DNA from: JAAUTY01 sp964397305
GTDB taxonomy: Bacteria; Cyanobacteriota; Cyanobacteriia; Cyanobacteriales; Spirulinaceae
NCBI GenBank assembly: GCA_964397305.1
Contig: CAYNIP010000002.1
Coordinates: forward strand, 124,001-188,000
DNA length: 64,000 nt
Direction of reading: 5' to 3'
Shown: positions 17,577-26,496 of the stretch, one piece after another
Layout of the letters: the number at the start of each line of letters is the position of its first letter
How positions within the stretch are numbered: position 1 is the stretch's first letter
The notes under the pieces: generated by a model
The model's database searches: none
The model's input: only the letters and a program-made list of their open reading frames with translations
Told to the model about the DNA's origin: nothing
Made by a program: the position numbers and the translations under genes

Positions 17577-18824
17577 CTAGGCTGGAGCGTCCCGATCCAG
17601 GGCCAGAAACGTGTGCAGCAGAACATTCGCCCCGCGAATGCAGTCTTCGGGGCGGGTGTATTCAGCTTCGGCATGGCTGAGGCCGCCGACACTGGGGACA
17701 AAAATCATCCCCATGTCGGTGATCTGGGCCAGTTCTTGGGCATCGTGGCTGGCGCGGCTGGGGAGGTGGGTGTAGGAGAGCTGGAGATCGTCGCAGACTT
17801 GGGCGATCGCCCGCTGAATTCGAGGCGCGGCGAGGGCTGGCTCAGCGTGCAAGCGACGATGGAGACGAATGCGCGTCTGGGTCCGGAGCGCCAGGTCCTC
17901 GAGCCGGTGGCGCAGCTGCTCGAGCAAGCGGTCGATATGGCGACTGGATAGGTCTCGCAGGTCGAGGCTCATCGTCACCCGACCGGGGATGACATTGGGA
18001 GCATTGGGGATCACGTCCAGTTGACCCACGGTGGCGACTTGTTGGCCGGGGGTCTGGCCGAGCTGGTGGACGGCTAAGACGACTTCCGCGGCGGCCACAA
18101 GGGCGTCCCGGCGCAGATACATGGGGGTCGTCCCAGCGTGGTTCGCACTGCCCTCGATGGTGATTTGGTAGCGCCGCTGGCCGACAACGCCTTCCACCAC
18201 GCCGATGGGGCAGTGCATGGCTTCGAGGATCGGCCCCTGCTCGACGTGCAATTCTACAAAGGCGGCGATCGCCCCCGGGGCCCGGCGCGCCTCATCGATC
18301 CGGTCCCAATTGCCCCCCACCTGCCGCAGACAGGTTTGAATATCCGTGCCGTCCGGCCGCTGGTAGTAGGCAGAGTCATTGACCACGCGGCCGGCCAGGC
18401 CTTTGCTGCCGATCATGCTGCCTTCTTCGTCGGTGAAAACGATGACCTCGTAGGGGTGGGTTAAGGAAACCTGCTGCTCCTGGAGGACTCGGGCGACTTC
18501 CAAACCCGCTAGCACCCCGTAGGCCCCGTCGTAGCGACCCCCGGCCGGCACGGTATCGAGGTGGGAACCCGTGGCCAAGCAGGGGGCAGCCTCCTTACGG
18601 CCGGGATAGCGGCCGATGAGATTGCCCGCCGCATCCGTGCGGGTGGCAAGGCCCGCTTCGGTAAACCAGCGCTGGAGGAGCGATCGCGCCTGGCAATCCT
18701 CCGAGCTAAAGGCGAGGCGACGCACGCCGCCACCTGGGAGGCCGCCAATTTGGGCGAGGTCCTCGAGACTGCGGAGGAGGCGATCGCCATTAATAGACAA
18801 GGTAGGCGTGAGCTGGCTGACCAT
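17577..18824 (-). CDS. Zn-dependent amidohydrolase, allantoate / N-carbamoyl-amino-acid hydrolase type (M20)
   Basis: A 415-residue M20-fold metallohydrolase from ATG 18824; the frame opens 19 codons earlier at 18881, but those residues do not match the family. Metal ligands are seen in order: GSHLDTV, DGAYGVL, TDEEGS, ELHVEQGPILE, plus the late His of SRASHDAQEL. The lid domain contains IEGSANHAGTTPMYLRRD, which is diagnostic for the allantoate amidohydrolase/beta-ureidopropionase/carbamoylase group. These enzymes release ammonia and CO2 from ureido compounds, supporting nitrogen salvage. The exact substrate cannot be chosen. Its neighbours upstream on the same strand are ccmP and argB; the gap to ccmP carries a GC hairpin (ACCCCGC-CGC-GCGGGGGT, about 18925-18950). 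Confidence 0.88.
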   Translation of the reverse strand: MVSQLTPTLSINGDRLLRSLEDLAQIGGLPGGGVRRLAFSSEDCQARSLLQRWFTEAGLATRTDAAGNLIGRYPGRKEAAPCLATGSHLDTVPAGGRYDGAYGVLAGLEVARVLQEQQVSLTHPYEVIVFTDEEGSMIGSKGLAGRVVNDSAYYQRPDGTDIQTCLRQVGGNWDRIDEARRAPGAIAAFVELHVEQGPILEAMHCPIGVVEGVVGQRRYQITIEGSANHAGTTPMYLRRDALVAAAEVVLAVHQLGQTPGQQVATVGQLDVIPNAPNVIPGRVTMSLDLRDLSSRHIDRLLEQLRHRLEDLALRTQTRIRLHRRLHAEPALAAPRIQRAIAQVCDDLQLSYTHLPSRASHDAQELAQITDMGMIFVPSVGGLSHAEAEYTRPEDCIRGANVLLHTFLALDRDAPA

Positions 18825-18949
18825 AGTATCGATGCCCTTGCGAGGAAACTCTCTCCCTGGGAATTCTACGGGACCATCCACAAGCCTGGCTGTCGCTGAG
18901 GGACCCTTCGCCAGCGAGTTGCCCCCACCCCGCCGCGCGGGGGTGTTCG

Positions 18950-19591
18950 CTACTCGTTGCGACCCGGGAGGTGGCGATCGCGCCCCACCGCACTCTCCAT
19001 CGCCGCCAACACCGCCCGCTCGGCCGCCAGAATATCACGCTCCTCGCCGCCGAGGTAGAGCCGGCCAAAGCTGCCCACGGCGGAGATTTGCAAAATATTG
19101 ATCGAAGCAGCCTTCTCCGCTTCATTCGCGGCAAGGGCGGCATAGGCCGCCGGCTCGACCTCAAAAACGTAGAGGGTTTGATTCGCCAACAGCATTTGCC
19201 CTCGGCGGCTGCGGTTGATCAATTGGACATGGTGCGCGTCCATATTGCGGATCACTTGGCTAGAGATCACCCGGGGCCGGAGGCAGTCACGACGCTCGAC
19301 CCCCAAGGCTGCCAAGATCGCCTCTCCGGCGGCCCGGGTGTCCCCCTGGCGGCTGGAGTGGATCTCCAGCACGCCGTAGAGACGTTCGACCATGAGCACG
19401 CCGGGCCGCACGATCGTAGACTTCAAAGCAACGTCCATGATGCGGTTGATCTCAATGCCGGGGGAAATCTCAATCCAGAGGGAGGTATCACCAGGGAGGG
19501 GCAAAAAGCCAATCGAAACCGTGCCCATATAGGCCGCGTGCTGCGGTTGCAGACTATCTATAAAAACGTAGCTGCGTAGCTCGATGCCCAA
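18950..19591 (-). CDS. ccmP: Carboxysome shell protein CcmP (tandem BMC domain)
   Basis: A 213-residue tandem bacterial-microcompartment protein from a TTG start at 19591. GGAGAGG lies 11 bases upstream of that TTG, and the protein then begins GIELRSYVFIDSLQPQHAAY, matching the known CcmP N-terminus. The frame extends to 19675, but the extra residues do not fit the family. Each half is a BMC domain (first: AAYMGTVSIGFLPLPGDTSLWIEISPG; second: QLINRSRRGQMLLANQTLYVFEVEP). CcmP forms trimers that stack into a gated pore in the beta-carboxysome shell, thought to pass larger metabolites such as RuBP or 3-PGA. It is encoded away from the main ccm cluster, as is usual for this protein, behind argB. 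Confidence 0.93.
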   Translation of the reverse strand: MGIELRSYVFIDSLQPQHAAYMGTVSIGFLPLPGDTSLWIEISPGIEINRIMDVALKSTIVRPGVLMVERLYGVLEIHSSRQGDTRAAGEAILAALGVERRDCLRPRVISSQVIRNMDAHHVQLINRSRRGQMLLANQTLYVFEVEPAAYAALAANEAEKAASINILQISAVGSFGRLYLGGEERDILAAERAVLAAMESAVGRDRHLPGRNE

Positions 19592-19646
19592 AGTGCTTGC
19601 GTCCTCTCCGTAGCTGTCCTCTGGAACTCTAGCAAGAATTAGTCCC

Positions 19647-19691
19647 CTACTCCAGCTTCCTGAGTCCTGCGGCATCCGGGAGCTGGAGTAG
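19647..19691. repeat. Perfect 11-bp inverted repeat between argB and ccmP
   Basis: CTACTCCAGCT (19647-19657) and AGCTGGAGTAG (19681-19691) can form an 11-bp stem with a 23-base loop. It lies 18 bases after the argB stop and 55 bases before the ccmP start. No T-run follows in the direction of argB transcription, so a classic intrinsic terminator is unlikely; an mRNA-stabilising or regulatory hairpin is possible. Confidence 0.55.
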
Positions 19692-19709
19692 CGCCGGCCC
19701 TCCCCTCAC

Positions 19710-20597
19710 CTAACCGCGCTGCCCTGAGGCGACGATCATGGAGCCAATCCCCTTGTCCGTGAAGATCTCCAGGAGCAGGGCGTGGGGGATGCGGCCGTCG
19801 ATGATGTGGGCGGCACTGACGCCTTGGGCCAGGGAGCGCACACAGCAGTTGACCTTGGGGATCATGCCCCCGCCTACGGTTCCGGCGTCGATCAGTTGGC
19901 GGGCTTGTTGAATGTCCAGCTTCGGCAACAGGGTGCTGGGGTCGTCGCGATCGCGCAAGATCCCCAACGTATCGGTCATCAAGATCAACTTTTCGGCATC
20001 TAGGGCGGCGGCAATTTCTCCTGCAACGGTATCCGCGTTGATATTGTGGGCCTGGCCACTGTCGTCGGCGGCGACGCTGGAGATCACGGGCACATAGCCG
20101 CTGGCAATCAGGGCCTTCACCACTTTGGTATCAATGCTCATCACTTCTCCGACGAAGCCAACCCCCTCCTGGCCCACATGGCGGGCGCGGATCAGGTTGC
20201 CATCTTTCCCACAGAGGCCCACGGCGGTTCCCCCGGCCTGATTGACCAGGGAGACGAGTTCCTTGTTAACCCGGCCCACCAGCACCATTTCCACCACATC
20301 CATCGTGTCGGCATCGGTCACGCGCAAACCATCTTTGAACTGGGGTTCAATGCCAAGCTTGTCGAGCCAGGTATTGATCTCCGGCCCGCCGCCATGGACG
20401 ACCACGGGCCGGATGCCGACACAGGAGAGAAACACAACGTCGCGAATCACCTGATCCTTGAGGCTAGAGTCGCGCATGGCCGCCCCGCCGTACTTGACGA
20501 CAATGGTACGACCGGCAAACTGTTGGATGTAGGGCAGGGCTTCGCTGAGCACGCGCACGCGAGTAGCTTCCACTTCGCGGATGTATTCGCTGTTCAT
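19710..20597 (-). CDS. argB: Acetylglutamate kinase
   Basis: The protein has 295 residues from ATG 20597; a TTG at 20618 would add seven residues. It phosphorylates N-acetylglutamate, the committed step of arginine synthesis. Amino-acid kinase motifs are intact: VVKYGGAAM (nucleotide loop), VVVHGGGPEIN, GLRVTDADTMDVVEMVL, GLCGKDGNL, NINADTVAGEIAAAL and GGMIPKV. The N-terminal helix EYIREVEATRVRVLSEALPYI is the segment that in arginine-sensitive NAGKs mediates hexamer formation and feedback inhibition. Cyanobacterial NAGK is also activated by PII (GlnB). The gene precedes ccmP and the amidohydrolase on the same strand. Confidence 0.97.
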   Translation of the reverse strand: MNSEYIREVEATRVRVLSEALPYIQQFAGRTIVVKYGGAAMRDSSLKDQVIRDVVFLSCVGIRPVVVHGGGPEINTWLDKLGIEPQFKDGLRVTDADTMDVVEMVLVGRVNKELVSLVNQAGGTAVGLCGKDGNLIRARHVGQEGVGFVGEVMSIDTKVVKALIASGYVPVISSVAADDSGQAHNINADTVAGEIAAALDAEKLILMTDTLGILRDRDDPSTLLPKLDIQQARQLIDAGTVGGGMIPKVNCCVRSLAQGVSAAHIIDGRIPHALLLEIFTDKGIGSMIVASGQRG

Positions 20598-20898
20598 CAG
20601 GGTTTCGAGGGGCTGCAATGGTTTGGGTGCATCCCAATTTTGGGATACGGTGGGCCCCTCATCCCCCAGCCCCGGCTGCCAAGACGGAGAGCCGGGGAGT
20701 TAGCAGTTCCTCTCCCAAGGCTGGGAGAGGGATGGAGGGGGAGGGCTGCCAAGCTGGGATGCTCCCCAGAGTTCTTCTGGAGTTAACGCTAAGGGCGATC
20801 GCCCCCGCAGATACATTGGCTACGAAATTCGCTATCGTGGGAAGGTCGGCCCTGACCTTGGAGTTCCCCGCTGCGCGGCGACTCGTTTTCCCCAGCCC
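20598..20898. repeat. Intergenic repeat block between divergent argB and the sensor kinase
   Basis: The gap contains a GC-rich inverted structure at about 20640-20765: GGGTGCATCCCA at its left edge and TGGGATGCTCCCC at its right edge are inverted, and the CTCTCCCAAGGCTGGGAGAG palindrome (20714-20733) lies in the middle. It belongs to the same mosaic repeat family seen elsewhere. The divergent promoters of argB and the sensor kinase must flank it. Confidence 0.6.
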
Positions 20899-23568
20899 GT
20901 GAAGATCCACCTCCCCTTGACGAAGCGCCTCCGCAACCTCAGTCCTTTAAGCCTCTGTCAGCGCTGGTTGCCCTACGCCCATCAGCGCGTCTTACTCGCC
21001 TTAGCCGGTGGCACGATGGTGGCGGTGGGGATCACGGCCTACCTCAGCTACCAGGCGGTGCGGGAGATCATTCTTCACAACCTGACTCAGAATGCCTTGC
21101 TAGAAGTGCGGGGGGAAGTGGAGACCGTGGAGGCGTGGCTGGGCCAGCGGCGGGCTGAGGTGGAAATGATCGCCAACTCGCCGACGGCGCGATCGCTCGA
21201 TTGGGAGCGTATCCAGCCCTATTTAGACCAAGAGCGCCAGCGTTTGCCCTACTTTCACTTACTGGCCTTCCTGGATCAACAGGGCATCTACTACACCAAT
21301 CAGGGACAGCAAGGGGATGCGAACGATCGCCCGTTCTTCCAGCGCGCCATGCAGGGGGAAACCAATGTCTCTGAGCCGATCATCTCCCGCTCTACCGGCA
21401 TCCTCCAAGTCTCCTTTGCGGCCCCGATCCCGGCCGCCACGGGCTCCCGGCCCCTCGGAGTGATCGCCTGCCCCGTGCCCGTTGACTTATTGCAGCAGGT
21501 AATTGAAGAGCTCGAGTATGGCGAGGGTAGCTATGCGTTTTTGCTCAACTCGCGCGGTATCCCGATCATTCACCCTGATCCCCAGCGGGTCGGAACGGAG
21601 GAACAGCCCGCCCCCAGCTTACGGGACGATCCTGATCCACAGCTTGCCCACCTAGCTCATCAGATGTTGGCGACGGCGGAGCCGGCTATTGGCCGCTTCA
21701 CCCTGGCAGGGGAAGTAGTCTATGTGGCCTATATGCACCTAGAGCAGGTGGATTGGGCTGTGGCCTTGGTCATTCCTCGGCTGAATATTGAGGGCCAGCT
21801 GGCGGATTTGAACTGGCTGGCGATGCTGATCGGGGGGCTGCTGGCGGCCATGGTCGGGGCGTCGATTTTGGTGGTGGCCTCCCTGCGCGATCGCACCCTG
21901 CTGCAACAACTGCGCTGCGAACTACGCGATCGCCGGCGAGCCGAGCAGGCCCTGCGGAGCAGCGAGGAGCGCTTCCGGCAGGTGGCTGAGAATATGCACG
22001 AGATCGTCTATCTCTTCACGGTCGATTTTCAGGAAATGCTGTATCTCAATCCGGCCTACGAGACGATCTCCGGCTACTCTCTAGAGGCGGTGGGCAGTGA
22101 TCCCCAGGCCTGGTTACGGGCTGTGCATCCCGAGGATCGCGATCGCCTGCGCCAGGCCCTGGCCGCTCCCGAGCAACGGGCTAGCCTGAATATTCAGTGC
22201 CGCCTCCTGCACCCAGGGGGCGATGTGCGCTGGCTGCACATACGGAACTTCCCAGTTTGCAATGAGGCAGGGGAGATCTACCGTATTGCGGGCCTGGCTG
22301 AGGACATTACCGACCGCCGGCACTGGGAGCAACTCCAAGCGGAGATGCAGACTCGCCTAGCCATTCAGGTGGAAGAGCGCACGGCAGAACTGCGGCAGAC
22401 AAATGAGCGCTTGCAGGGATCGATCCGGGAGCGGGAGCAGGCGGAACAGGAGGTGCGGCAGCTCGAGGAGCGGTTCCGGGCCCTGTTCACCCAAGCGCCC
22501 GTGGGCCTTGCGGCCTGCGACTCAGGGGGCTATTGCTTGGATGTGAACTCGGCCCTATGCGACATCTTGGGGGCCGAGGCGGCGGATCTGGCGGCGCAGC
22601 GGCTGCCGGAGCTCTTGGCCGACGCTGAAACCCAGACCAGCGCCGACTACTTTGCCAGCTTGACCCGTTCGCCAAGCATCGTCGCCGGACCAGCGACCCC
22701 CTCAACGCCGTTGGCCTGGGAGCAGCGCTGTCAGCGTTTGGATGGCCGCGAGATTTGGATTCGCCTGACCTTAGCCCCCCTCACGGCGGCGACCCGGCCC
22801 GAGGAGCCGGCCGTGATCGCCGTGGTGGAAAATATCACCGAGCGCAAGCAAACGGAACAGCAGAAGGAGGAGTTTTTGGCGATCGCCAGCCACGAACTCC
22901 GCACCCCCCTGACAACCATGCAGGCCTCCCTAGATTTGCTCAGCACCGGCAAGCTGGGGGACTTTGATCCCCGGGGCCAACAACTGCTCGAGTTTGCCCG
23001 CCTCGACACCGAGCGCCTGATCCGCTTGGCCAATCAGTTACTCTGCTACCAGCGGCTCCGCTTTGGTCGGGGCCGGAGCGCCGCGCAATGGTTCCCGGTG
23101 GCGGACTTGGCGGCTAGCGCCCAGCGCGCGGTGGCGGAGCAGGCCGCCCAGTACAAGGTCGGGATCGAGCTGAGCGTGCCGGCGGGGTTAGCGGTCTATG
23201 GCGATCGCGATGCCCTCGAGCGGGTAGCGATCAATTTGTTGGACAACGCGATCAAGTTCTCGCCCCCCGGGCAATCGGTCTGGCTGCGGGCCCAGGCCTT
23301 GCCGACGGATCAACCCCCGCCAGCCGTCCACCTGGAGGTGGAAGATCAGGGAGTTGGCATTGCCGATGATCAGCTAGAGCGGATTTTCAAACCCTTTGAG
23401 CAGTGCGGCACTCCGGCGCGCTTTGCCCAGGCCGGCACGGGCCTCGGCCTCGCCATTTGCCAGCAGATCGTCCAGCAGCATGGCAGTACACTCCAGGTCA
23501 AGAGCCAGGTGGGGCAAGGGAGTTGCTTCTTTTTCACCCTGTCGCCGGGGAGCAGGACTCAGGGCTAG
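20899..23568 (+). CDS. Hybrid-free sensor histidine kinase: dCache - PAS - PAS - HisKA - HATPase
   Basis: An 889-residue membrane sensor kinase. A membrane helix (ALAGGTMVAVGITAYLSY, about 35-55) is followed by a periplasmic double Cache domain of about 250 residues and a second membrane helix (LAMLIGGLLAAMVGASILVVA, about 308-330). Two PAS domains follow (about 355-480, with C-terminal PAC motif RIAGLAEDITDRRHWEQL; and about 525-650, ending IAVVENITERKQTEQQ), joined by a coiled coil. The phospho-acceptor is His665 in SHELRTPL. The ATPase domain has N box NLLDNAIKF, G1 DQGVGIAD and G2 GTGLGLAIC. No receiver domain is fused and no response regulator is adjacent, so its partner is elsewhere. 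The Cache domain suggests a small extracellular ligand. Confidence 0.93.
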   Translation: MKIHLPLTKRLRNLSPLSLCQRWLPYAHQRVLLALAGGTMVAVGITAYLSYQAVREIILHNLTQNALLEVRGEVETVEAWLGQRRAEVEMIANSPTARSLDWERIQPYLDQERQRLPYFHLLAFLDQQGIYYTNQGQQGDANDRPFFQRAMQGETNVSEPIISRSTGILQVSFAAPIPAATGSRPLGVIACPVPVDLLQQVIEELEYGEGSYAFLLNSRGIPIIHPDPQRVGTEEQPAPSLRDDPDPQLAHLAHQMLATAEPAIGRFTLAGEVVYVAYMHLEQVDWAVALVIPRLNIEGQLADLNWLAMLIGGLLAAMVGASILVVASLRDRTLLQQLRCELRDRRRAEQALRSSEERFRQVAENMHEIVYLFTVDFQEMLYLNPAYETISGYSLEAVGSDPQAWLRAVHPEDRDRLRQALAAPEQRASLNIQCRLLHPGGDVRWLHIRNFPVCNEAGEIYRIAGLAEDITDRRHWEQLQAEMQTRLAIQVEERTAELRQTNERLQGSIREREQAEQEVRQLEERFRALFTQAPVGLAACDSGGYCLDVNSALCDILGAEAADLAAQRLPELLADAETQTSADYFASLTRSPSIVAGPATPSTPLAWEQRCQRLDGREIWIRLTLAPLTAATRPEEPAVIAVVENITERKQTEQQKEEFLAIASHELRTPLTTMQASLDLLSTGKLGDFDPRGQQLLEFARLDTERLIRLANQLLCYQRLRFGRGRSAAQWFPVADLAASAQRAVAEQAAQYKVGIELSVPAGLAVYGDRDALERVAINLLDNAIKFSPPGQSVWLRAQALPTDQPPPAVHLEVEDQGVGIADDQLERIFKPFEQCGTPARFAQAGTGLGLAICQQIVQQHGSTLQVKSQVGQGSCFFFTLSPGSRTQG

Positions 23569-23607
23569 GCCGTTGCCTGCGGAGCTGAGGGACGAGGGAG
23601 GGGTGAA

Positions 23608-24279
23608 TCAGGGAGTCGGGCTATTCCCCACTCCCTCCCCTCCACCATCCAGGTTGCAAAACTGGGCGATCGCCTGCCAGAGTTGCGGCAAGACATTACC
23701 CAGGCTGTGGTCGCTGTCTAGGGGGACTAATTCCACCCAGGGGCGATCGCGCTGGTAGTCCTGGGCAGCCTGGAGCGGGATCACGGCATCGTGGCGACCG
23801 TGGAGGAGTCGCGTCGGCACAGGCCGCTGCAAGCAGGCTTCGTCATACTGGGCCAGATCGGTCAGGAAGCCATAGTCCAGGGGCAGGGAGCGCTGCTCGC
23901 CGTAGTGGTAAACGGGCCTCTGGCCCTGGGTCTGCCACTGTTGCCGTTGGTCCGGGCTGAGCTGCTGTTGCCAGTAGGCGAGGAAGTGGAAGGCCGGGGC
24001 CAGGCCGATCACCCCCACGACCTGGGGCGCTCGCTCGGCCAGCCAAGCGGCCGTCAGGCCCCCGAAGCTGGAGCCGATGACTACGGTGGGCTCCAAGGGC
24101 CTCAGGGCGGCCTGGGCTTGGGCCAGTTGGCGACTCAGGGTGAGGTGGGTGAAATCCCCCTGGTTGAGGTCCAGGACCTGGAGGGTCTGGCCCTGGGCGG
24201 CGAAGCGATCGCGCAGGTCCTGGGCCTTGGTCGAGCGGGGGCCAGAGGCAAAGCCGTGGAGGTAGAGGTAAGCGGTCAT
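23608..24279 (-). CDS. YqiA/YcfP-type alpha/beta hydrolase (esterase)
   Basis: A 223-residue alpha/beta-hydrolase of the YqiA family. The N-terminal YLYLHGFASGPRSTKA is the family signature. The catalytic triad is visible: Ser71 in GSSFGG, Asp in LLHGRHDAVIPL and His in DSDHSLGN. Family members hydrolyse short acyl esters in vitro; the cellular substrate is unknown. The start overlaps the stop of the upstream histidine kinase gene by 4 bases (ATGA type), so it is translationally coupled to that sensor operon. The last ten or so residues (GGGEGVGNSPTP) are low complexity. Confidence 0.85.
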   Translation of the reverse strand: MTAYLYLHGFASGPRSTKAQDLRDRFAAQGQTLQVLDLNQGDFTHLTLSRQLAQAQAALRPLEPTVVIGSSFGGLTAAWLAERAPQVVGVIGLAPAFHFLAYWQQQLSPDQRQQWQTQGQRPVYHYGEQRSLPLDYGFLTDLAQYDEACLQRPVPTRLLHGRHDAVIPLQAAQDYQRDRPWVELVPLDSDHSLGNVLPQLWQAIAQFCNLDGGGEGVGNSPTP

Positions 24280-26357
24280 GCGGGTTGACGCAACTGGGTG
24301 GGAATCTCAACGATGAACTCACTGCCCTGGCCGGGGGTCGAACGACAGGAGAGGCGGCCGTGGTGACGATCAACGATGATCGCGTAGCTCATGGATAGCC
24401 CCAGCCCCGTGCCCTTGCCCACGGGCTTGGTCGTGAAAAAGGGATCGAAAATGCGATCGCGCACCTCGGCGGTCATGCCGATGCCATTGTCGGCAATGCT
24501 GACACTGACCCAGCCAGGAATCGTGACCTGAGTCCGCAGGGTGAGGCAGGGGCTAGTAGTTTGACCAACGGCGACGGCACTTTCCAAAGCATCCAGGGCA
24601 TTGGTCAACAGATTCAGCCACACTTGGTTGAGCTGACCCGCATAGCACTCGACCCGAGGCAACGTCTCGTACTGCTTCTGTACGGCGATCGCCCCCCGAG
24701 TCGGCGTCGGCCCCAACTGGTGCTGAAGGATCAACAGGGTACTCTCCAGGCCGGCCTGGAGATCGACAGCCTTGCCCTCGGCCTCATCCAACCGCGAGAA
24801 CACACGCAGCGAATTGACAATGGTGCTAATCCGGGTCGCGCCCGTCTCGATGGACGCGATCACTTCCGGTAGATCCTCCCGTACAAAGTCCAGTTCCAGA
24901 TCGGCCGCCATCGGCACGAGGCGGGGCGAACTGGGGTCCGCCGCGTAGGCCGTGGCAAAGGTCAGGAGGGCCTCGCTGTAGCTGCGGAGGTGTTCCAGAT
25001 TGCCGATGATGAAGCCCACCGGATTATTGATCTCGTGAGCGACACCGGCTACCAGTTGCCCCAGGCTAGCCATCTTCTCCGTCTGCACCAATTGGGCCTG
25101 GGCCCGCTGGAGATTGTGCAGCGTGAGGGCAAGGCGCTCATTATTCTCGGCCAGGGCCTGGGTTCGTTCAGCCACCCGCGCTTCTAGGCGGTGGTTAGAC
25201 TCGGCCAACTTGGCATAGGAAAGCTGCAACTCGCCGATCATTTGGTTAAAGGCCTGGGCCAAAATTCCGAGCTCGTTGCGGGCTAGGACGGGAACTTGGG
25301 GCAAATCCTCCACCCGGCGGGCGTGCAAGCGATCGCTCACGAGCCGCGCCGCCTGGGCGATCGCCTTCACGGGCCCCACGATCTGGCGGCCCAGGCTGAC
25401 GGTGGCGATCGCCAGCACCCAGGCCAGGCCGCCGCCAATGGCCAGGCTCGACAGGGCGAGACGCTGGGCCGGCGCAAAGGCGATCGCTTGGGGTTCCTCC
25501 GCCAGCAGCGCCACATCTTGCTGGGGCAAAAAGTTGTAGACCCCCACCACGGGCACACCGCGATAGTTGCGGTAGAGGCCGCGCCCATCCTGTCCTTGCA
25601 TAGCCGCCTCGATCCCCGGGCTGGTGATACCGGCCGCAAACTCGGCATCGCCAAACTGGCTGGCCCGCACGAACTGATAGCGACGGGCGAGGCCGCCCCC
25701 GAGGTTGCCGACCAGGTAAATGTCGCTGCTAAGGTCACTACTACCCCGCCGGCCGACAATCTCATCCAGACGCTGGAGATCGAGGTGAACCGCCCAAAAG
25801 GCCGGGGCCGCCTCCGAGGCCGCCGTCACCGGAACGGCCAAGGTGATGCGGGGCCGCTGGGTGTCGGGCGCGGGGTACACATTCGCCGCGGCCGTGCGGC
25901 CCGTCGCTGTCATCGTGCTGGCCTGGGTCAAGGGCTGATATTGACCGCGCTGCTTAGGGTCGCTGGATACTAGCACCCGACTGCTGGGAGAGAGAAGAAA
26001 AAGCTCTTTCCACCCCGGCTGCGGGCCAATGAGGGCAGCGGTAGCTGCGGCTAACGCCTGTTGCGCCTGCTGGTGGGCTGCCTCCCCGGCCTCGCGATTG
26101 AGCAAGGTGGCACTCGGGATGGCGATCGCTGGCAACTGGGCCACAGCCCGCAAGGTCTGGTGTTGGTCAAAGAGCCAGCGGTTGAGTTCATCTTCCTTCA
26201 GCTCCACCAGAGTTTCCAACTGCTCAAACACCGCCTGCTTCAAGGCCGCTTTTGCCTGAGCAAAGGCCGCGTACCCCACCAGCGCCACAATCACCAGGGC
26301 CAGCAGCAAAAAAGAGCCAACCAGTTGCACGAGCAAACTCTTGCGCCAGATCGTCAT
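24276..26357 (-). CDS. Sensor histidine kinase with periplasmic Cache-like domain and HAMP
   Basis: A 693-residue membrane kinase. Helix 1 is at about 10-30 (LVGSFLLLALVIVALVGYA). A periplasmic region of about 260 residues contains Cache-like segments (LKEDELNRWLFDQHQTL, FWAVHLDLQRLDEIVG). Helix 2 is at about 305-325, followed by a HAMP region (IVGPVKAIAQAARLVSD) and a coiled coil. The phospho-acceptor His is in VAGVAHEINNPVGF, the subtype common in kinases with one-sided dimers. ATPase motifs are NLLTNALDALES, DNGIGM and GKGTGLGLSMSY. It lies directly downstream of an extracellular solute-binding protein gene (139 bases) and overlaps the esterase gene. No ABC permease or response regulator is present, so the binding protein probably feeds this sensor (inference). 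Confidence 0.93.
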   Translation of the reverse strand: MTIWRKSLLVQLVGSFLLLALVIVALVGYAAFAQAKAALKQAVFEQLETLVELKEDELNRWLFDQHQTLRAVAQLPAIAIPSATLLNREAGEAAHQQAQQALAAATAALIGPQPGWKELFLLSPSSRVLVSSDPKQRGQYQPLTQASTMTATGRTAAANVYPAPDTQRPRITLAVPVTAASEAAPAFWAVHLDLQRLDEIVGRRGSSDLSSDIYLVGNLGGGLARRYQFVRASQFGDAEFAAGITSPGIEAAMQGQDGRGLYRNYRGVPVVGVYNFLPQQDVALLAEEPQAIAFAPAQRLALSSLAIGGGLAWVLAIATVSLGRQIVGPVKAIAQAARLVSDRLHARRVEDLPQVPVLARNELGILAQAFNQMIGELQLSYAKLAESNHRLEARVAERTQALAENNERLALTLHNLQRAQAQLVQTEKMASLGQLVAGVAHEINNPVGFIIGNLEHLRSYSEALLTFATAYAADPSSPRLVPMAADLELDFVREDLPEVIASIETGATRISTIVNSLRVFSRLDEAEGKAVDLQAGLESTLLILQHQLGPTPTRGAIAVQKQYETLPRVECYAGQLNQVWLNLLTNALDALESAVAVGQTTSPCLTLRTQVTIPGWVSVSIADNGIGMTAEVRDRIFDPFFTTKPVGKGTGLGLSMSYAIIVDRHHGRLSCRSTPGQGSEFIVEIPTQLRQPA

Positions 26358-26496
26358 CGGAAATACCTCGCCAAGGGACCGGGGGCGACCGACACTCCCG
26401 GGGAGGGCCCTGGTTCCGCAAAACGAGCGCGGACCGACCCGGAGTTACGATACTCACCTTTGCTGAAGAGAGGCTGAGAGCGAGCGGGCAAGCCCC

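Noticed and set aside
26358..26496. GGCTGAGAG resembling a THI-box (TPP riboswitch) between the binding protein and kinase genes
   Set aside because: The other conserved TPP riboswitch elements are missing, the strand is opposite to the flanking genes, and neither gene concerns thiamine.
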